NCBI GenBank assembly: GCA_030656215.1
Contig: JAUSOD010000002.1
Coordinates: forward strand, 1-46,276
DNA from: Azoarcus sp.
Lineage (GTDB): Bacteria; Pseudomonadota; Gammaproteobacteria; Burkholderiales; Rhodocyclaceae
Length of the DNA: 46,276 nt
Direction of reading: 5' to 3'
Shown piece by piece: positions 9,452-16,389 of this stretch (position 1 is its first letter; each line of letters begins with the position of its first letter). Under the pieces are notes generated by a model. It made no database searches. It saw nothing but the letters and a program-made list of their open reading frames with translations, and was not told where the DNA came from. Both the position numbers and the translations under genes were made by a program.

Positions 9452-9640
9452 ATGGCAATTTACGAATCCGAGCACACCAAGTTCATGCGCGAGTGGATGG
9501 CGAAGCATCCCGAGCAGGAAGCCGAGCAGAAGAAGGGCCGCGCCCTGTGGTGGGACAAGCCGCAGACACTCGACGCGCAAAAGCGTGACGATCAGTCCAG
9601 CGTGCCGGTCAAGCCCTACTACTACGACATCAATCACTGA
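9452..9640 (+). CDS. DUF3460 family small protein
   Basis: The 62-residue protein has the family's pattern: YESEHTKFMREWMAKHPE at the start, then RALWWDKPQ and a final VPVKPYYYDINH. This short, strongly conserved family is known mainly from betaproteobacteria and has no established function. It is soluble, charged and rich in aromatic residues, with no signal peptide or membrane segment. An AGGGAG ribosome binding site and an extended -10 element precede it. The next gene, a methyltransferase, starts 10 bases after its stop, so the two are probably cotranscribed. Confidence 0.85.
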   Translation: MAIYESEHTKFMREWMAKHPEQEAEQKKGRALWWDKPQTLDAQKRDDQSSVPVKPYYYDINH

Positions 9641-9650
9641 TCGCTCGCTG

Positions 9651-10418
9651 ATGACCGAGCCAGCCCGGAGCGCCAGCCCGCTCCAGACCGACCCCCAGCT
9701 GAACCGCTATTTCGCCACTGAAGAGCAGCGCCGTATCAACACCCGCCGCCTGTTCGACAGCGCTGCGCCAGGTTACGACCGGGCGGAGAACATCACTGCC
9801 CTGGGTAGTGGCCCGTGGTACCGGCGCCGGGCACTGCAGCGCAGCGGCCTGACGGCGGGCATGACCGTACTCGATGTGGCCGCGGGCACCGGCCTGGTCG
9901 CGCGTGAGGCGCATCGCATCATCGGCGGCAGCGGTCGCCTGATGGCGCTCGACCCCTCGCCCGGCATGCTCGAGGAGCTGCGCAAGAAGCTCTCGGTGGA
10001 GACCATCGAGGCTTACGCCGAGTCGATTCCGCTGCCGGCCGATCATGTCGATTTCGTTTCCATGGGCTATGCCCTGCGTCACGTCGCCGATCTCGAGCAG
10101 GCTTTTGGCGAGTATTTTCGGGTGCTGCGTCCCGGGGGCCGGACCTGCGTCATGGAGATCACCCGGCCGAGCAGCGCGCTTGGTCGCCTGGCCATGCGCG
10201 GCTATATCCGCGGCGTGGTCCCGCTGCTGTCGCGGATGGGGCGCTGCAGCTCCGACGTGTCGATGCTGTGGGAGTACTACTGGGACACCATCCAGGCCGC
10301 GGTCGAACCCGAGCGGGTGCTCGAGGCGATGCGCAGTGCCGGCTTCGAGGACGTGCGCTGCATGCTCACCCTCGGCGTGTTCCGCGAGTATGTCGGACGC
10401 AAACCCGCCGCTGTCTGA
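9651..10418 (+). CDS. Class I SAM-dependent methyltransferase, UbiE/COQ5-like
   Basis: The 255-residue protein has the SAM-binding motif I VLDVAAGTG (residues 73-81), then LDPSPGML (acidic residue contacting the ribose), YAESIPLPADHVDFVSMGYALRHV and a post-motif RVLRPGGRTCVMEITRP. The RRLFDSAAPGYDRAE stretch near the N-terminus and the order of motifs resemble UbiE/MenG C-methyltransferases. It differs from canonical UbiE by a longer N-terminus and may instead be a quinone- or lipid-modifying paralogue. The ATG at 9651 follows the DUF3460 stop by 10 bases. The exact substrate cannot be set from sequence alone. Confidence 0.75.
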   Translation: MTEPARSASPLQTDPQLNRYFATEEQRRINTRRLFDSAAPGYDRAENITALGSGPWYRRRALQRSGLTAGMTVLDVAAGTGLVAREAHRIIGGSGRLMALDPSPGMLEELRKKLSVETIEAYAESIPLPADHVDFVSMGYALRHVADLEQAFGEYFRVLRPGGRTCVMEITRPSSALGRLAMRGYIRGVVPLLSRMGRCSSDVSMLWEYYWDTIQAAVEPERVLEAMRSAGFEDVRCMLTLGVFREYVGRKPAAV

Positions 10419-10422
10419 ACGC

Positions 10423-11880
10423 ATGAGCCTGCCGCCGCGGCTTGCCTTTGTCGACCTCGAAACCACCGGCGCGCATCTGCAGCGCGACGGCATCACCGAG
10501 ATCGCCATCATCCGGGTCGAGCATGGCCGGGTGGTGGCACGGTGGGAGAGCCTGGTCAAACCCGGGCGCCCGATTCCGGCCATCATCCAGCGTGTCATTG
10601 GCATCACCGACGAGATGGTCGCCGATGCCCCGGATTTTGCCGAGCTGGCGGATACGGTGGAAACCCTGCTCCAAGACTGTGTGTTCGTGGCCCACAATGC
10701 CCGTTTCGATTACGGCTTCCTCAAGGGTGCCTTTGCCGGGCTGGGTCGTAGCCTCGATGCGCCGGTGCTGTGCACCATCAAGCTGTCACGCGCGCTGTAT
10801 CCGGAGCATCACCGCCATGGCCTCGATGCCCTGATCGAGCGCCACGGGCTGGTGTGCGAGGCGCGTCATCGCGCAATGGGCGATACCGACGCACTGTGGC
10901 AGTTTGCCCGCCAGGTCGGGGAGGCCTTCCCGCCCGACACTCTGGCTCAGGCCGTTGTTCGCGCGATGAAGGCCCCATCGCGTCCGCCCGGCTTGCCCGA
11001 GGGCGCGGTGGAGGGGCTGCCCGATGCGCCCGGGGTCTATCTCTTTTTCGCCACCGAGCTTGCGCCCGACAGTGGGCGGCCTGATCTGCCGATCTACATC
11101 GGCAAGAGCGTCAGCCTTCGGACCCGGGTGCTGGAGCACTTTGCCGCCGCCAGCCGCAAGGGCAAGGAGGCCGATCTCGCACGGCAGGTGAAGCGGGTCG
11201 ACTGGATCGAAACCGCAGGAGAGCTCGGCGCGCTGCTGCTCGAGGCGGAACTGGTCAAGACCCGGCAGCCGCTGCACAATCGCCTGCTGCGTGCCAGCGA
11301 GGAGACCTTCGCGCTGCGTCTGGTGCCCGGTCGGCGGCGCCCGCCGGTGCTCGAGCGGGTGCGGATCTGCGCGACCGATCCGCGCGAATGGGAAGGGCTG
11401 TACGGCGCATTTCGCAACCGCAAGGAAGCGGACAACCTGCTGCGCGAACTGGCCCAGCTTTATCAGTTATGCCCGCGGCGGCTCGGTATCGAGCCTGGCG
11501 GCAGCGGCGCGTGCATGGCCTACCAGACCAGACGTTGCGCAGGGGTGTGTGCGGGCCGGGAATCGCCCGAGGCGCACGATGCCCGGCTTGAAGGGGCGCT
11601 CGGTTCGGTGCGACTCAAGCCATGGCCTTGGCCGGGTGCGGTGGTGGTAGCCGAGCAGCACGCGGCGAGTGGTCTGGAGGCCTTTCATGTGTTCGACCAC
11701 TGGTGCCACCTTGGGACTGCCGATCGGCATGAGCATGTGGCGGAGGTGGCGGCTGCAGAGGTGCCGAGGTTCGAGCTCGATACCTACCGTATCCTCAACC
11801 GCTGGTTCGCCACCGCAGGCAAACTCGACGCGGTTGAACCGCTCGGAAGCAGTCGGACTCTGCCAAGACAATCGCCGTAG
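10423..11880 (+). CDS. DEDDh 3'-5' exonuclease fused to a UvrC-like GIY-YIG domain
   Basis: This 485-residue protein has two nuclease domains. Residues about 7-175 are a DnaQ-like exonuclease: FVDLETTG (D11, E13), AHNARFDYGFL, and HRAMGDTDALWQF with the final H and D. From about 190, DAPGVYLFF, then IYIGKSVSLRTRV make a GIY-YIG endonuclease module like the N-terminus of UvrC and Cho. A C-terminal region with RKEADNLLREL and CMAYQTRRCAGVC follows, as in UvrC/Cho. Such fusions are known in actinobacteria and some proteobacteria and are thought to act in DNA repair. The ATG at 10423, five bases after the methyltransferase stop, is used; an ATG at 10390 is in frame. The gene is convergent with the Crp/Fnr regulator. 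Confidence 0.85.
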   Translation: MSLPPRLAFVDLETTGAHLQRDGITEIAIIRVEHGRVVARWESLVKPGRPIPAIIQRVIGITDEMVADAPDFAELADTVETLLQDCVFVAHNARFDYGFLKGAFAGLGRSLDAPVLCTIKLSRALYPEHHRHGLDALIERHGLVCEARHRAMGDTDALWQFARQVGEAFPPDTLAQAVVRAMKAPSRPPGLPEGAVEGLPDAPGVYLFFATELAPDSGRPDLPIYIGKSVSLRTRVLEHFAAASRKGKEADLARQVKRVDWIETAGELGALLLEAELVKTRQPLHNRLLRASEETFALRLVPGRRRPPVLERVRICATDPREWEGLYGAFRNRKEADNLLRELAQLYQLCPRRLGIEPGGSGACMAYQTRRCAGVCAGRESPEAHDARLEGALGSVRLKPWPWPGAVVVAEQHAASGLEAFHVFDHWCHLGTADRHEHVAEVAAAEVPRFELDTYRILNRWFATAGKLDAVEPLGSSRTLPRQSP

Positions 11881-11898
11881 GGCGGACTTCAGTCCGCC
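11881..11898. repeat. REP-like palindrome
   Basis: GGCGGACT and AGTCCGCC flank a TC centre, giving an 8-bp perfect stem directly after the exonuclease stop. The GTAGGGCGGACTTCAGTCCGCC form resembles short palindromes scattered in many GC-rich betaproteobacteria. It could also aid termination or mRNA 3'-end protection at this convergent gene junction. Confidence 0.55.
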
Positions 11899-11952
11899 AC
11901 CGGACATGGTGCGGGCACCAGCGCCAGGCACGAGCACCTGCGGCCGACGGCA

Positions 11953-11965
11953 GGGCTTTCAGCCC
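11953..11965. repeat. Short palindrome at the 3' end of the Crp/Fnr gene
   Basis: GGGCT, TTC, AGCCC forms a 5-bp stem whose loop carries the stop codon of the minus-strand regulator gene. Its GGGCTTTCAGCCC form resembles the palindrome 60 bases away. No T run follows in either direction. Confidence 0.4.
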
Positions 11966-12651
11966 GCAGCGCAGCTGCGCAGCATCGACAGCTTGTCCAG
12001 CATCAGCCCGCGGCGGCCCTGGGGGCGGATCATGCCGTCGCGGGTAAAGCGTGACAGCACGCGTGACAGCGTCTCAGGGGTCAGGTTGAGCTGGGCGGCG
12101 ATGTTCTGCTTGTTGGTTTCCAGTTGCACTTCGCAGCGCTCGGCGCTGGGTGGGGCGAGGCGACTCAGATAGTGGGCCACGCGCTGGGTGCTGGTACCCT
12201 GCAGGCACATCTGCAGGTTTTCGATCAGCTCGTACATGGCCGACGACAGACGCAGCGTCATCGCATTGGCGAAGGCCGACGATTCGGTCATCGCCGAGCG
12301 CAGCGCATGGCTGCGAATCAGCAGCACGGTGCTGTCGCGGGTGGCCTGAGCGGTAAATAGCTGCGGACGTCCGAGCAGTGCGGCTTCTTCGCCGAACATT
12401 GCACCCCTGGTGGCGATCTGTATGATCTTTTCAGTGCCGCTTACCGAGATCAACGAACATTTGACTTCGCCTTCGAGCACCACCCACATGTTTTCGGCAC
12501 GCTCATGGCAATGGGCAACGATCTCGCCACGGCTGAAATTGAGCACACGGCCATCATCGATTAGCCGATGCAGACCGAGATGACCGAGGAGATCGAACGG
12601 CGTGGTCTCGATCAGGGTCGAAAAAATGGGGGTGAGGGGTTGCGCTGTCAT
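11959..12651 (-). CDS. Crp/Fnr-family regulator, Dnr-like
   Basis: This 230-residue protein has an N-terminal cyclic-nucleotide-binding fold (RGEIVAHCHERAENMWVVLEGEVKC, GAMFGEEAALLG) and a C-terminal winged helix. The recognition helix TPETLSRVLSRF carries the ExxSR spacing that FNR uses to read TTGAT. The cysteine cluster that holds the oxygen-labile 4Fe-4S centre in FNR is missing, which points to a Dnr/NnrR-like, probably NO-responsive (heme) regulator. AAGGAG lies 8 bases upstream of the ATG. It is divergent from narXL, and an FNR/Dnr-type box precedes napF, a plausible target. Which effector it senses is inferred. Confidence 0.82.
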   Translation of the reverse strand: MTAQPLTPIFSTLIETTPFDLLGHLGLHRLIDDGRVLNFSRGEIVAHCHERAENMWVVLEGEVKCSLISVSGTEKIIQIATRGAMFGEEAALLGRPQLFTAQATRDSTVLLIRSHALRSAMTESSAFANAMTLRLSSAMYELIENLQMCLQGTSTQRVAHYLSRLAPPSAERCEVQLETNKQNIAAQLNLTPETLSRVLSRFTRDGMIRPQGRRGLMLDKLSMLRSCAAG

Positions 12652-12663
12652 GCTGCTGGCTCC

Positions 12664-12677
12664 TTGCGGCGGATCAA
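12664..12677 (-). promoter_or_regulatory. Possible degenerate FNR/Dnr box at the regulator's own start
   Basis: Read on the minus strand, TTGATCCGCCGCAA has one perfect TTGAT half and a 3 of 5 match in the other half. It overlaps the ribosome binding site region of the Dnr-like gene, so it could mediate autorepression, but the match is weak. Confidence 0.25.
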
Positions 12678-12757
12678 CTCGTTACCGCATATCCCGCAGT
12701 GTAGCCCCGTCGTCTGCATGACCGGATCGGCCCCGACGGGCACCAAAACCGCTCGCA

Positions 12758-12773
12758 TACCTCCAAAGAGGTA
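12758..12773. promoter_or_regulatory. NarL 7-2-7 binding site
   Basis: TACCTCC, AA, AGAGGTA is an inverted pair of heptamers separated by two bases, 13 of 14 positions fitting the NarL consensus TACYYMT-N2-AKRRGTA. The symmetry extends one base further on each side (CATACCTC/GAGGTATG). It sits about 107 bases upstream of the Dnr-like gene and about 130 bases upstream of narX, so phospho-NarL could control either or both. NarL is encoded two genes away. Confidence 0.7.
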
Positions 12774-12834
12774 TGGGCTGTAATCACTAATTCCCTGTTT
12801 ACTATAGAGATGAAAACCGGCTGCCGAGCCCCCG

Positions 12835-12862
12835 GGGGGTATCGTCACTCCTTGGGGGTATC
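12835..12862 (+). repeat. Paired GGGGGTATC direct repeats upstream of narX
   Basis: GGGGGTATC occurs at 12835-12843 and again at 12854-12862, a 19-base period close to two helical turns. Each contains GGGGGTA, one base off the AKRRGTA NarL heptamer. They may be regulator half-sites controlling narX. Confidence 0.4.
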
Positions 12863-12904
12863 CCCACATTCATGGCCCCTGTTCCGGGCCTCGCGAGTGC
12901 AAAC

Positions 12905-14821
12905 ATGAAGAACCGCCTGATTGCCGCCCTGGCGCGCCGTTCCATTCTGTTACTGGTCGGCCTGGCCATGGTGATGATGACGCTCATAGGCCTGGGCGGC
13001 ATGAGCGCGTCGGTCGTCGTGGCCGAAACCGTTCAGGGCAGTGCGAGCGCGATCAATGTCGCCGGGAGTCTGCGTCGGCTGACTCACCGTATTGCCAGCG
13101 TGGTGGTCGCTGACGTGCTCGAGGACAAAGTTCCCTCCGCAAGAGTGGTGGAGGCGGTCCGGATGTTCGAGGAGCAACTTGCCAATCCCGCGCTGCTGCG
13201 GGTGCTCGAGCGCACACCCGACGGCCTGTTCGCCGCCACCCACCGCGGTGCCGAGGCGACCTGGCGGCTGAGTCTGAAACCCATGATCGAGACCATCAAC
13301 AGCAATGGCCCGCCGCCCTCGCGCGAAGGGGTTGCCGCCCTGCTACTCGAGGTCGATACCTACGTCGAGCAACTCAACACCCTGGTGGCCGTTCTCGAGC
13401 ATGACACCGAAGCCCGCATCCAGGACTTGCGCCGGATTCTGGCCATTGCCATCGCCATGACCCTGGTCGTGGCGGCCCTGGCGCTGGTGTTGTTGCATCG
13501 CTTGCTGCACCGTCCGCTCAACGACTTGTTGCGCAGTGCCAACCGGATTGCCGAAGGCAACTTCGCGGCACGGGTGGCGTATACCGGACGCAACGAACTC
13601 GGCCAAGTCGGCGCTGCGTTCAATCTGATGGCGACCGAACTGTCGAAGCTGTACCGGGATCTGGAGAACCGCGTCGAGGCGAAGACCGCCGAACTCCAGC
13701 GCAGCAACCGGGCACTGGAACTGCTGTACCACGCGATCGCGCGTCTCTACCAGACGCCGACGGCGGCGGAGGCCTACGAGGAGACGCTGCGCGACATCGA
13801 GCAGGTGGCCGGGCTCAAGGGCAGCCTGGCGTGTATCGAACCCCGTCACGATGGCCCGGCCATGGTGATCGCGAGCACCCTGGGCCCGTGCCCGGATCGG
13901 GCGAGCACCGCGCTGGATGCGGCGCTGGCCTGTGCCCAGTGTCGGGGTGATGCGGCGCCGTGGACCTATCAGTCCGAGGGCGATCACGATCTGCTGCGGG
14001 TTCCGCTGCGCGACACCGAGCGTCACTACGGCATGTTGCGCCTGGTGCTGGTGCGCGGTCAGCGCCTCGAGGGCTGGCAGCGCCAGCTGGTGGAGGCGCT
14101 GTCGCGTCACATCGGCATGGCGCTGGGCGCGGCGAGGCGCAGCGAGCAGGAGCGCTTGCTCGGATTGCAGGAGGAGCGCTCGGTGATCGCGCGCGAACTG
14201 CACGATTCGCTGGCCCAGGCCTTGTCCTACATGAAGATCCAGGTCAGCCTGCTGCAGCCGTTGGTCGGTGACCCGGCGCGCAGTGCGGATGCGCTTGCCA
14301 CGCTGGCGGACCTGCGTGAAGGGGTCAATGCGGCCTATCGCCAGCTGCGTGAGCTGCTGGTGTCGTTCCGTCTCAAGATGACCGGCGACTTCCCCGATCT
14401 GTTGCAATCTGCGGTCGAGGAGTATGCAAGCAAGGGCAAGGTCGAGCTCAGGCTGGAGACGCGCCTCGCCGACTGTCCCCTCAGCCCCAACCAGGAGGTT
14501 CATGTGTTGCACATCATCCGCGAGGCCTTGTCGAACATGGTGCGTCATGCGCAGGCGGCGCACGCATGGCTGCGCCTTACCTGCGAACCGGGGGGCGAGC
14601 TGACGGTGGTGGTCGAAGACGACGGCCTTGGCCTGGGCGAGGTGCCGGCCGATGCGCACAATCATCATGGTCTGGCGATCATGCGTGAGCGGGCCCGCAG
14701 TCTGGGCGGCACACTCGACGTCGGTTCGCGCCCCGGTGGCGGCACCCGGGTGGTCCTGCGCTTTCCGGCGGGTGCCCGCACTGTGGCGGCGGAACCGATC
14801 CTGTTCGGGGGCGCGGCATGA
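12905..14821 (+). CDS. narX: Nitrate/nitrite sensor histidine kinase NarX
   Basis: The 638-residue inner-membrane kinase has a first membrane segment near residues 13-40, a periplasmic sensor with a P-box-like SASAINVAGSLRRLTHRIA that in NarX binds nitrate, a second membrane segment near 180-200, and HAMP. A central region carries several cysteines (CPDRAS, ACAQCRG) resembling the cysteine cluster of NarX. The HisKA_3 box ELHDSLAQALSY has the phospho-acceptor H433, and the HATPase has DDGLGLG. The start MKNRLIAAL at 12905 is preferred over an in-frame ATG at 12872. The stop overlaps the narL start (ATGA), indicating coupled translation. NarX phosphorylates NarL when nitrate or nitrite is present. 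Confidence 0.92.
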   Translation: MKNRLIAALARRSILLLVGLAMVMMTLIGLGGMSASVVVAETVQGSASAINVAGSLRRLTHRIASVVVADVLEDKVPSARVVEAVRMFEEQLANPALLRVLERTPDGLFAATHRGAEATWRLSLKPMIETINSNGPPPSREGVAALLLEVDTYVEQLNTLVAVLEHDTEARIQDLRRILAIAIAMTLVVAALALVLLHRLLHRPLNDLLRSANRIAEGNFAARVAYTGRNELGQVGAAFNLMATELSKLYRDLENRVEAKTAELQRSNRALELLYHAIARLYQTPTAAEAYEETLRDIEQVAGLKGSLACIEPRHDGPAMVIASTLGPCPDRASTALDAALACAQCRGDAAPWTYQSEGDHDLLRVPLRDTERHYGMLRLVLVRGQRLEGWQRQLVEALSRHIGMALGAARRSEQERLLGLQEERSVIARELHDSLAQALSYMKIQVSLLQPLVGDPARSADALATLADLREGVNAAYRQLRELLVSFRLKMTGDFPDLLQSAVEEYASKGKVELRLETRLADCPLSPNQEVHVLHIIREALSNMVRHAQAAHAWLRLTCEPGGELTVVVEDDGLGLGEVPADAHNHHGLAIMRERARSLGGTLDVGSRPGGGTRVVLRFPAGARTVAAEPILFGGAA

Positions 14822-15462
14822 GCGATATCCAGACTGTCATCATCGTGGACGACCATCCGCTGTTTCGCAAAGGCATGGCCCAGTTGCTGCAGACCATCCC
14901 CGCCTTCCGTCTGGTCGGTGAGGCGGCGGGCGGGGTCGAAGGGCTGGCGCTGGTGTGCAGCCTGAAGCCCGACCTGCTGCTGCTCGATCTCAATATGAAG
15001 GATCTGGATGGTATTGGCGTACTGCGCGGCATCCGTGCCGCGCGTCTCGACACCCGGGTGGTGATGGTGACGGTGTCCGACAACGGCGACGATCTGGTGG
15101 CCGCATTGCGCGCCGGGGCCGATGGCTACCTGCTCAAGGACATGGAGCCGGAGGCGATGCTCGATGCGCTGCGCGAGGCGGCAACAGGGCGCATTGTCAT
15201 TTCGGATGAACTGACCCACCTGATGGCCACCGCGCTGCGCGGCCCGGCTCTGCCGCAGTCGGCCTCCGCCGCGGGGCTGACCGAGCAGGAGGTACGCATC
15301 CTCGAGCGTATTTCAGGTGGTCTGTCGAACAAGCTGATCGGGCGCGAACTCGACATCGCCGAAGGCACGGTCAAGGTCCATGTGAAGCACATCCTGCGCA
15401 AGCTGGCGCTGCGCTCGCGGGTCGAGGCCGCAGTGTGGGCGGTGGGACATTTGCGCGGCTGA
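14818..15462 (+). CDS. narL: Nitrate/nitrite response regulator NarL
   Basis: The 214-residue NarL/FixJ-type regulator has an N-terminal receiver with the DDHPLF acidic pocket, phospho-acceptor D57 in LLLLDLNMKD, and a later K in LLKDM. A C-terminal LuxR-type helix-turn-helix (LTEQEVRILERISGG, then GTVKVHVKHILRKL) follows. Phosphorylated NarL binds TACYYMT-type heptamers, one pair of which lies upstream of narX at 12758-12773. The start overlaps the narX stop. Downstream lies the nap operon, which with the Dnr-like protein it probably controls. Confidence 0.93.
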   Translation: MSDIQTVIIVDDHPLFRKGMAQLLQTIPAFRLVGEAAGGVEGLALVCSLKPDLLLLDLNMKDLDGIGVLRGIRAARLDTRVVMVTVSDNGDDLVAALRAGADGYLLKDMEPEAMLDALREAATGRIVISDELTHLMATALRGPALPQSASAAGLTEQEVRILERISGGLSNKLIGRELDIAEGTVKVHVKHILRKLALRSRVEAAVWAVGHLRG

Positions 15463-15510
15463 ACCTGGCGTATGGCCTCGCACTCAGTCTAGTTGAGAGC
15501 GATTCCCGTC

Positions 15511-15552
15511 TTGACGCCCATCAATGACGCTGATTCCGGTAGCGGTTCAAAT
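15511..15552 (+). promoter_or_regulatory. Class II FNR/Dnr-dependent promoter of the nap operon
   Basis: TTGACGCCCATCAA (15511-15524) matches the FNR-family consensus TTGAT-N4-ATCAA at 9 of 10 positions. A TCAAAT hexamer at 15547-15552 can serve as a -10. A start near 15559 would put the box centre at -41.5, the exact class II spacing. The nearby Dnr-like regulator is the obvious candidate activator, though an FNR elsewhere in the genome could also act here. Confidence 0.7.
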
Positions 15553-15553
15553 A

Positions 15554-15572
15554 CCCGTATTAATCGTACGGG
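15554..15572 (+). promoter_or_regulatory. Inverted repeat near the nap transcription start
   Basis: CCCGTA and TACGGG are perfectly complementary around a 7-base spacer. The repeat lies at about -5 to +14 relative to the predicted start, so it could be an operator or a 5' leader hairpin. The left arm belongs to a TACCCGT sequence that is one base off a NarL heptamer. Confidence 0.4.
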
Positions 15573-15583
15573 AAATCTCCCCC

Positions 15584-16138
15584 TTGGAATCCGCCGTCCT
15601 CTCACGCCGTAGTTTCTTGCGTGGTCGAATCCGCACCGTAGCCCCGGTCCAACGCCCTCCCTGGGCGCTGGACGAAGTGGCTTTCATTGAGCGCTGTACG
15701 CGCTGCGATGCCTGCATCCAGGCGTGCCCGACGGCCATTCTGGTGCCTGCCGAGGGGGGCTATCCAACCGTGGATTTCAGCCGTGGGGAATGCACTTTCT
15801 GTGGTGAGTGTGTCAGCCGCTGCGAGCCGGCGGCACTGCGGCGCGATGCCTTGGCCGATGAGGCGTGGCCGATTCGTGCCCGGATAGGCGAAACCTGCCT
15901 GGCGGCGAACGGGGTGGAGTGCCGCGTGTGCGGCGAGAACTGCCCGACGAACGCGATCCGCTTTCGTCCGCGGGTGGGTGGTGCGGCACTGCCCGCGCTG
16001 AGCCTGGCAAGTTGCAATGGTTGTGGTGCCTGTTTCGCCCCCTGCCCGGTACGGGCGATCGAGGTGAAGGCAGGGGAGTTGGGGATCGGGACGATGGAAA
16101 CAGGGACGCAGGACATGGCGACGAAGGAGAACACATGA
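15584..16138 (+). CDS. napF: NapF, iron-sulfur protein of periplasmic nitrate reductase assembly
   Basis: NapF is a cytoplasmic ferredoxin-like protein that helps mature NapA, probably by iron-sulfur delivery. Cysteine groups are [34 protein letters not shown], and [12 protein letters not shown], enough for several 4Fe-4S clusters. The N-terminus SRRSFLRGR is the usual NapF twin-arginine-like stretch. I place the start at TTG 15584 (184 residues): the ATG at 15524 overlaps the FNR box and would lie upstream of the predicted transcript. The TTG has only a weak GGGA upstream. The stop overlaps the napD ATG. Confidence 0.88.
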   Translation: MESAVLSRRSFLRGRIRTVAPVQRPPWALDEVAFIERCTRCDACIQACPTAILVPAEGGYPTVDFSRGECTFCGECVSRCEPAALRRDALADEAWPIRARIGETCLAANGVECRVCGENCPTNAIRFRPRVGGAALPALSLASCNGCGACFAPCPVRAIEVKAGELGIGTMETGTQDMATKENT

Positions 16139-16389
16139 ATATCGCAAGCCTGGTGGTAAGGGCCAAACCCGAGGATTTCCCGGTGGTACAGGCTTTTCTG
16201 GAGCAGGTGCCCGGCGTCGAAATGCAAGGCTCATCGATCGAGACCGGTCGCATCATCCTCACGATCGAGGATGGCGAGGGCTGGTCGGTGACGGACTCGA
16301 TACTGAAGGTGAATCTCGGCCCCAAGGTTCAGGGGGTGACGCTCGCCTACGAATATACGGACGAAGGTCTCGAAAACCTGGAGGCATGA
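16135..16389 (+). CDS. napD: NapD, chaperone for the NapA Tat signal
   Basis: The 84-residue protein begins [15 protein letters not shown] and has [10 protein letters not shown] and GRIILTIED, the short ferredoxin-like fold of NapD. NapD binds the twin-arginine signal of NapA and holds it until the molybdenum and iron-sulfur centres are inserted. An AAGGAG ribosome binding site lies inside the end of napF. Both ends overlap neighbours by four bases (ATGA), which suggests tight stoichiometric coupling in napFDA. Confidence 0.93.
   Translation: MNIASLVVRAKPEDFPVVQAFLEQVPGVEMQGSSIETGRIILTIEDGEGWSVTDSILKVNLGPKVQGVTLAYEYTDEGLENLEA

Noticed and set aside
13343-14668. Minus-strand frame of 441 codons opposite narX
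   Set aside because: Gln/Arg/His-rich shadow of narX, no motif and no ribosome binding site; narX has complete domains.
15493-15506. TTGAGAGCGATTCC as a second FNR box before nap
   Set aside because: Only 6 of 10 conserved positions match, and a much better box is a few bases downstream.
15524-15583. ATG at 15524 as the napF start
   Set aside because: It overlaps the FNR-type box and lies upstream of the predicted transcript start; it adds a non-family N-terminus.
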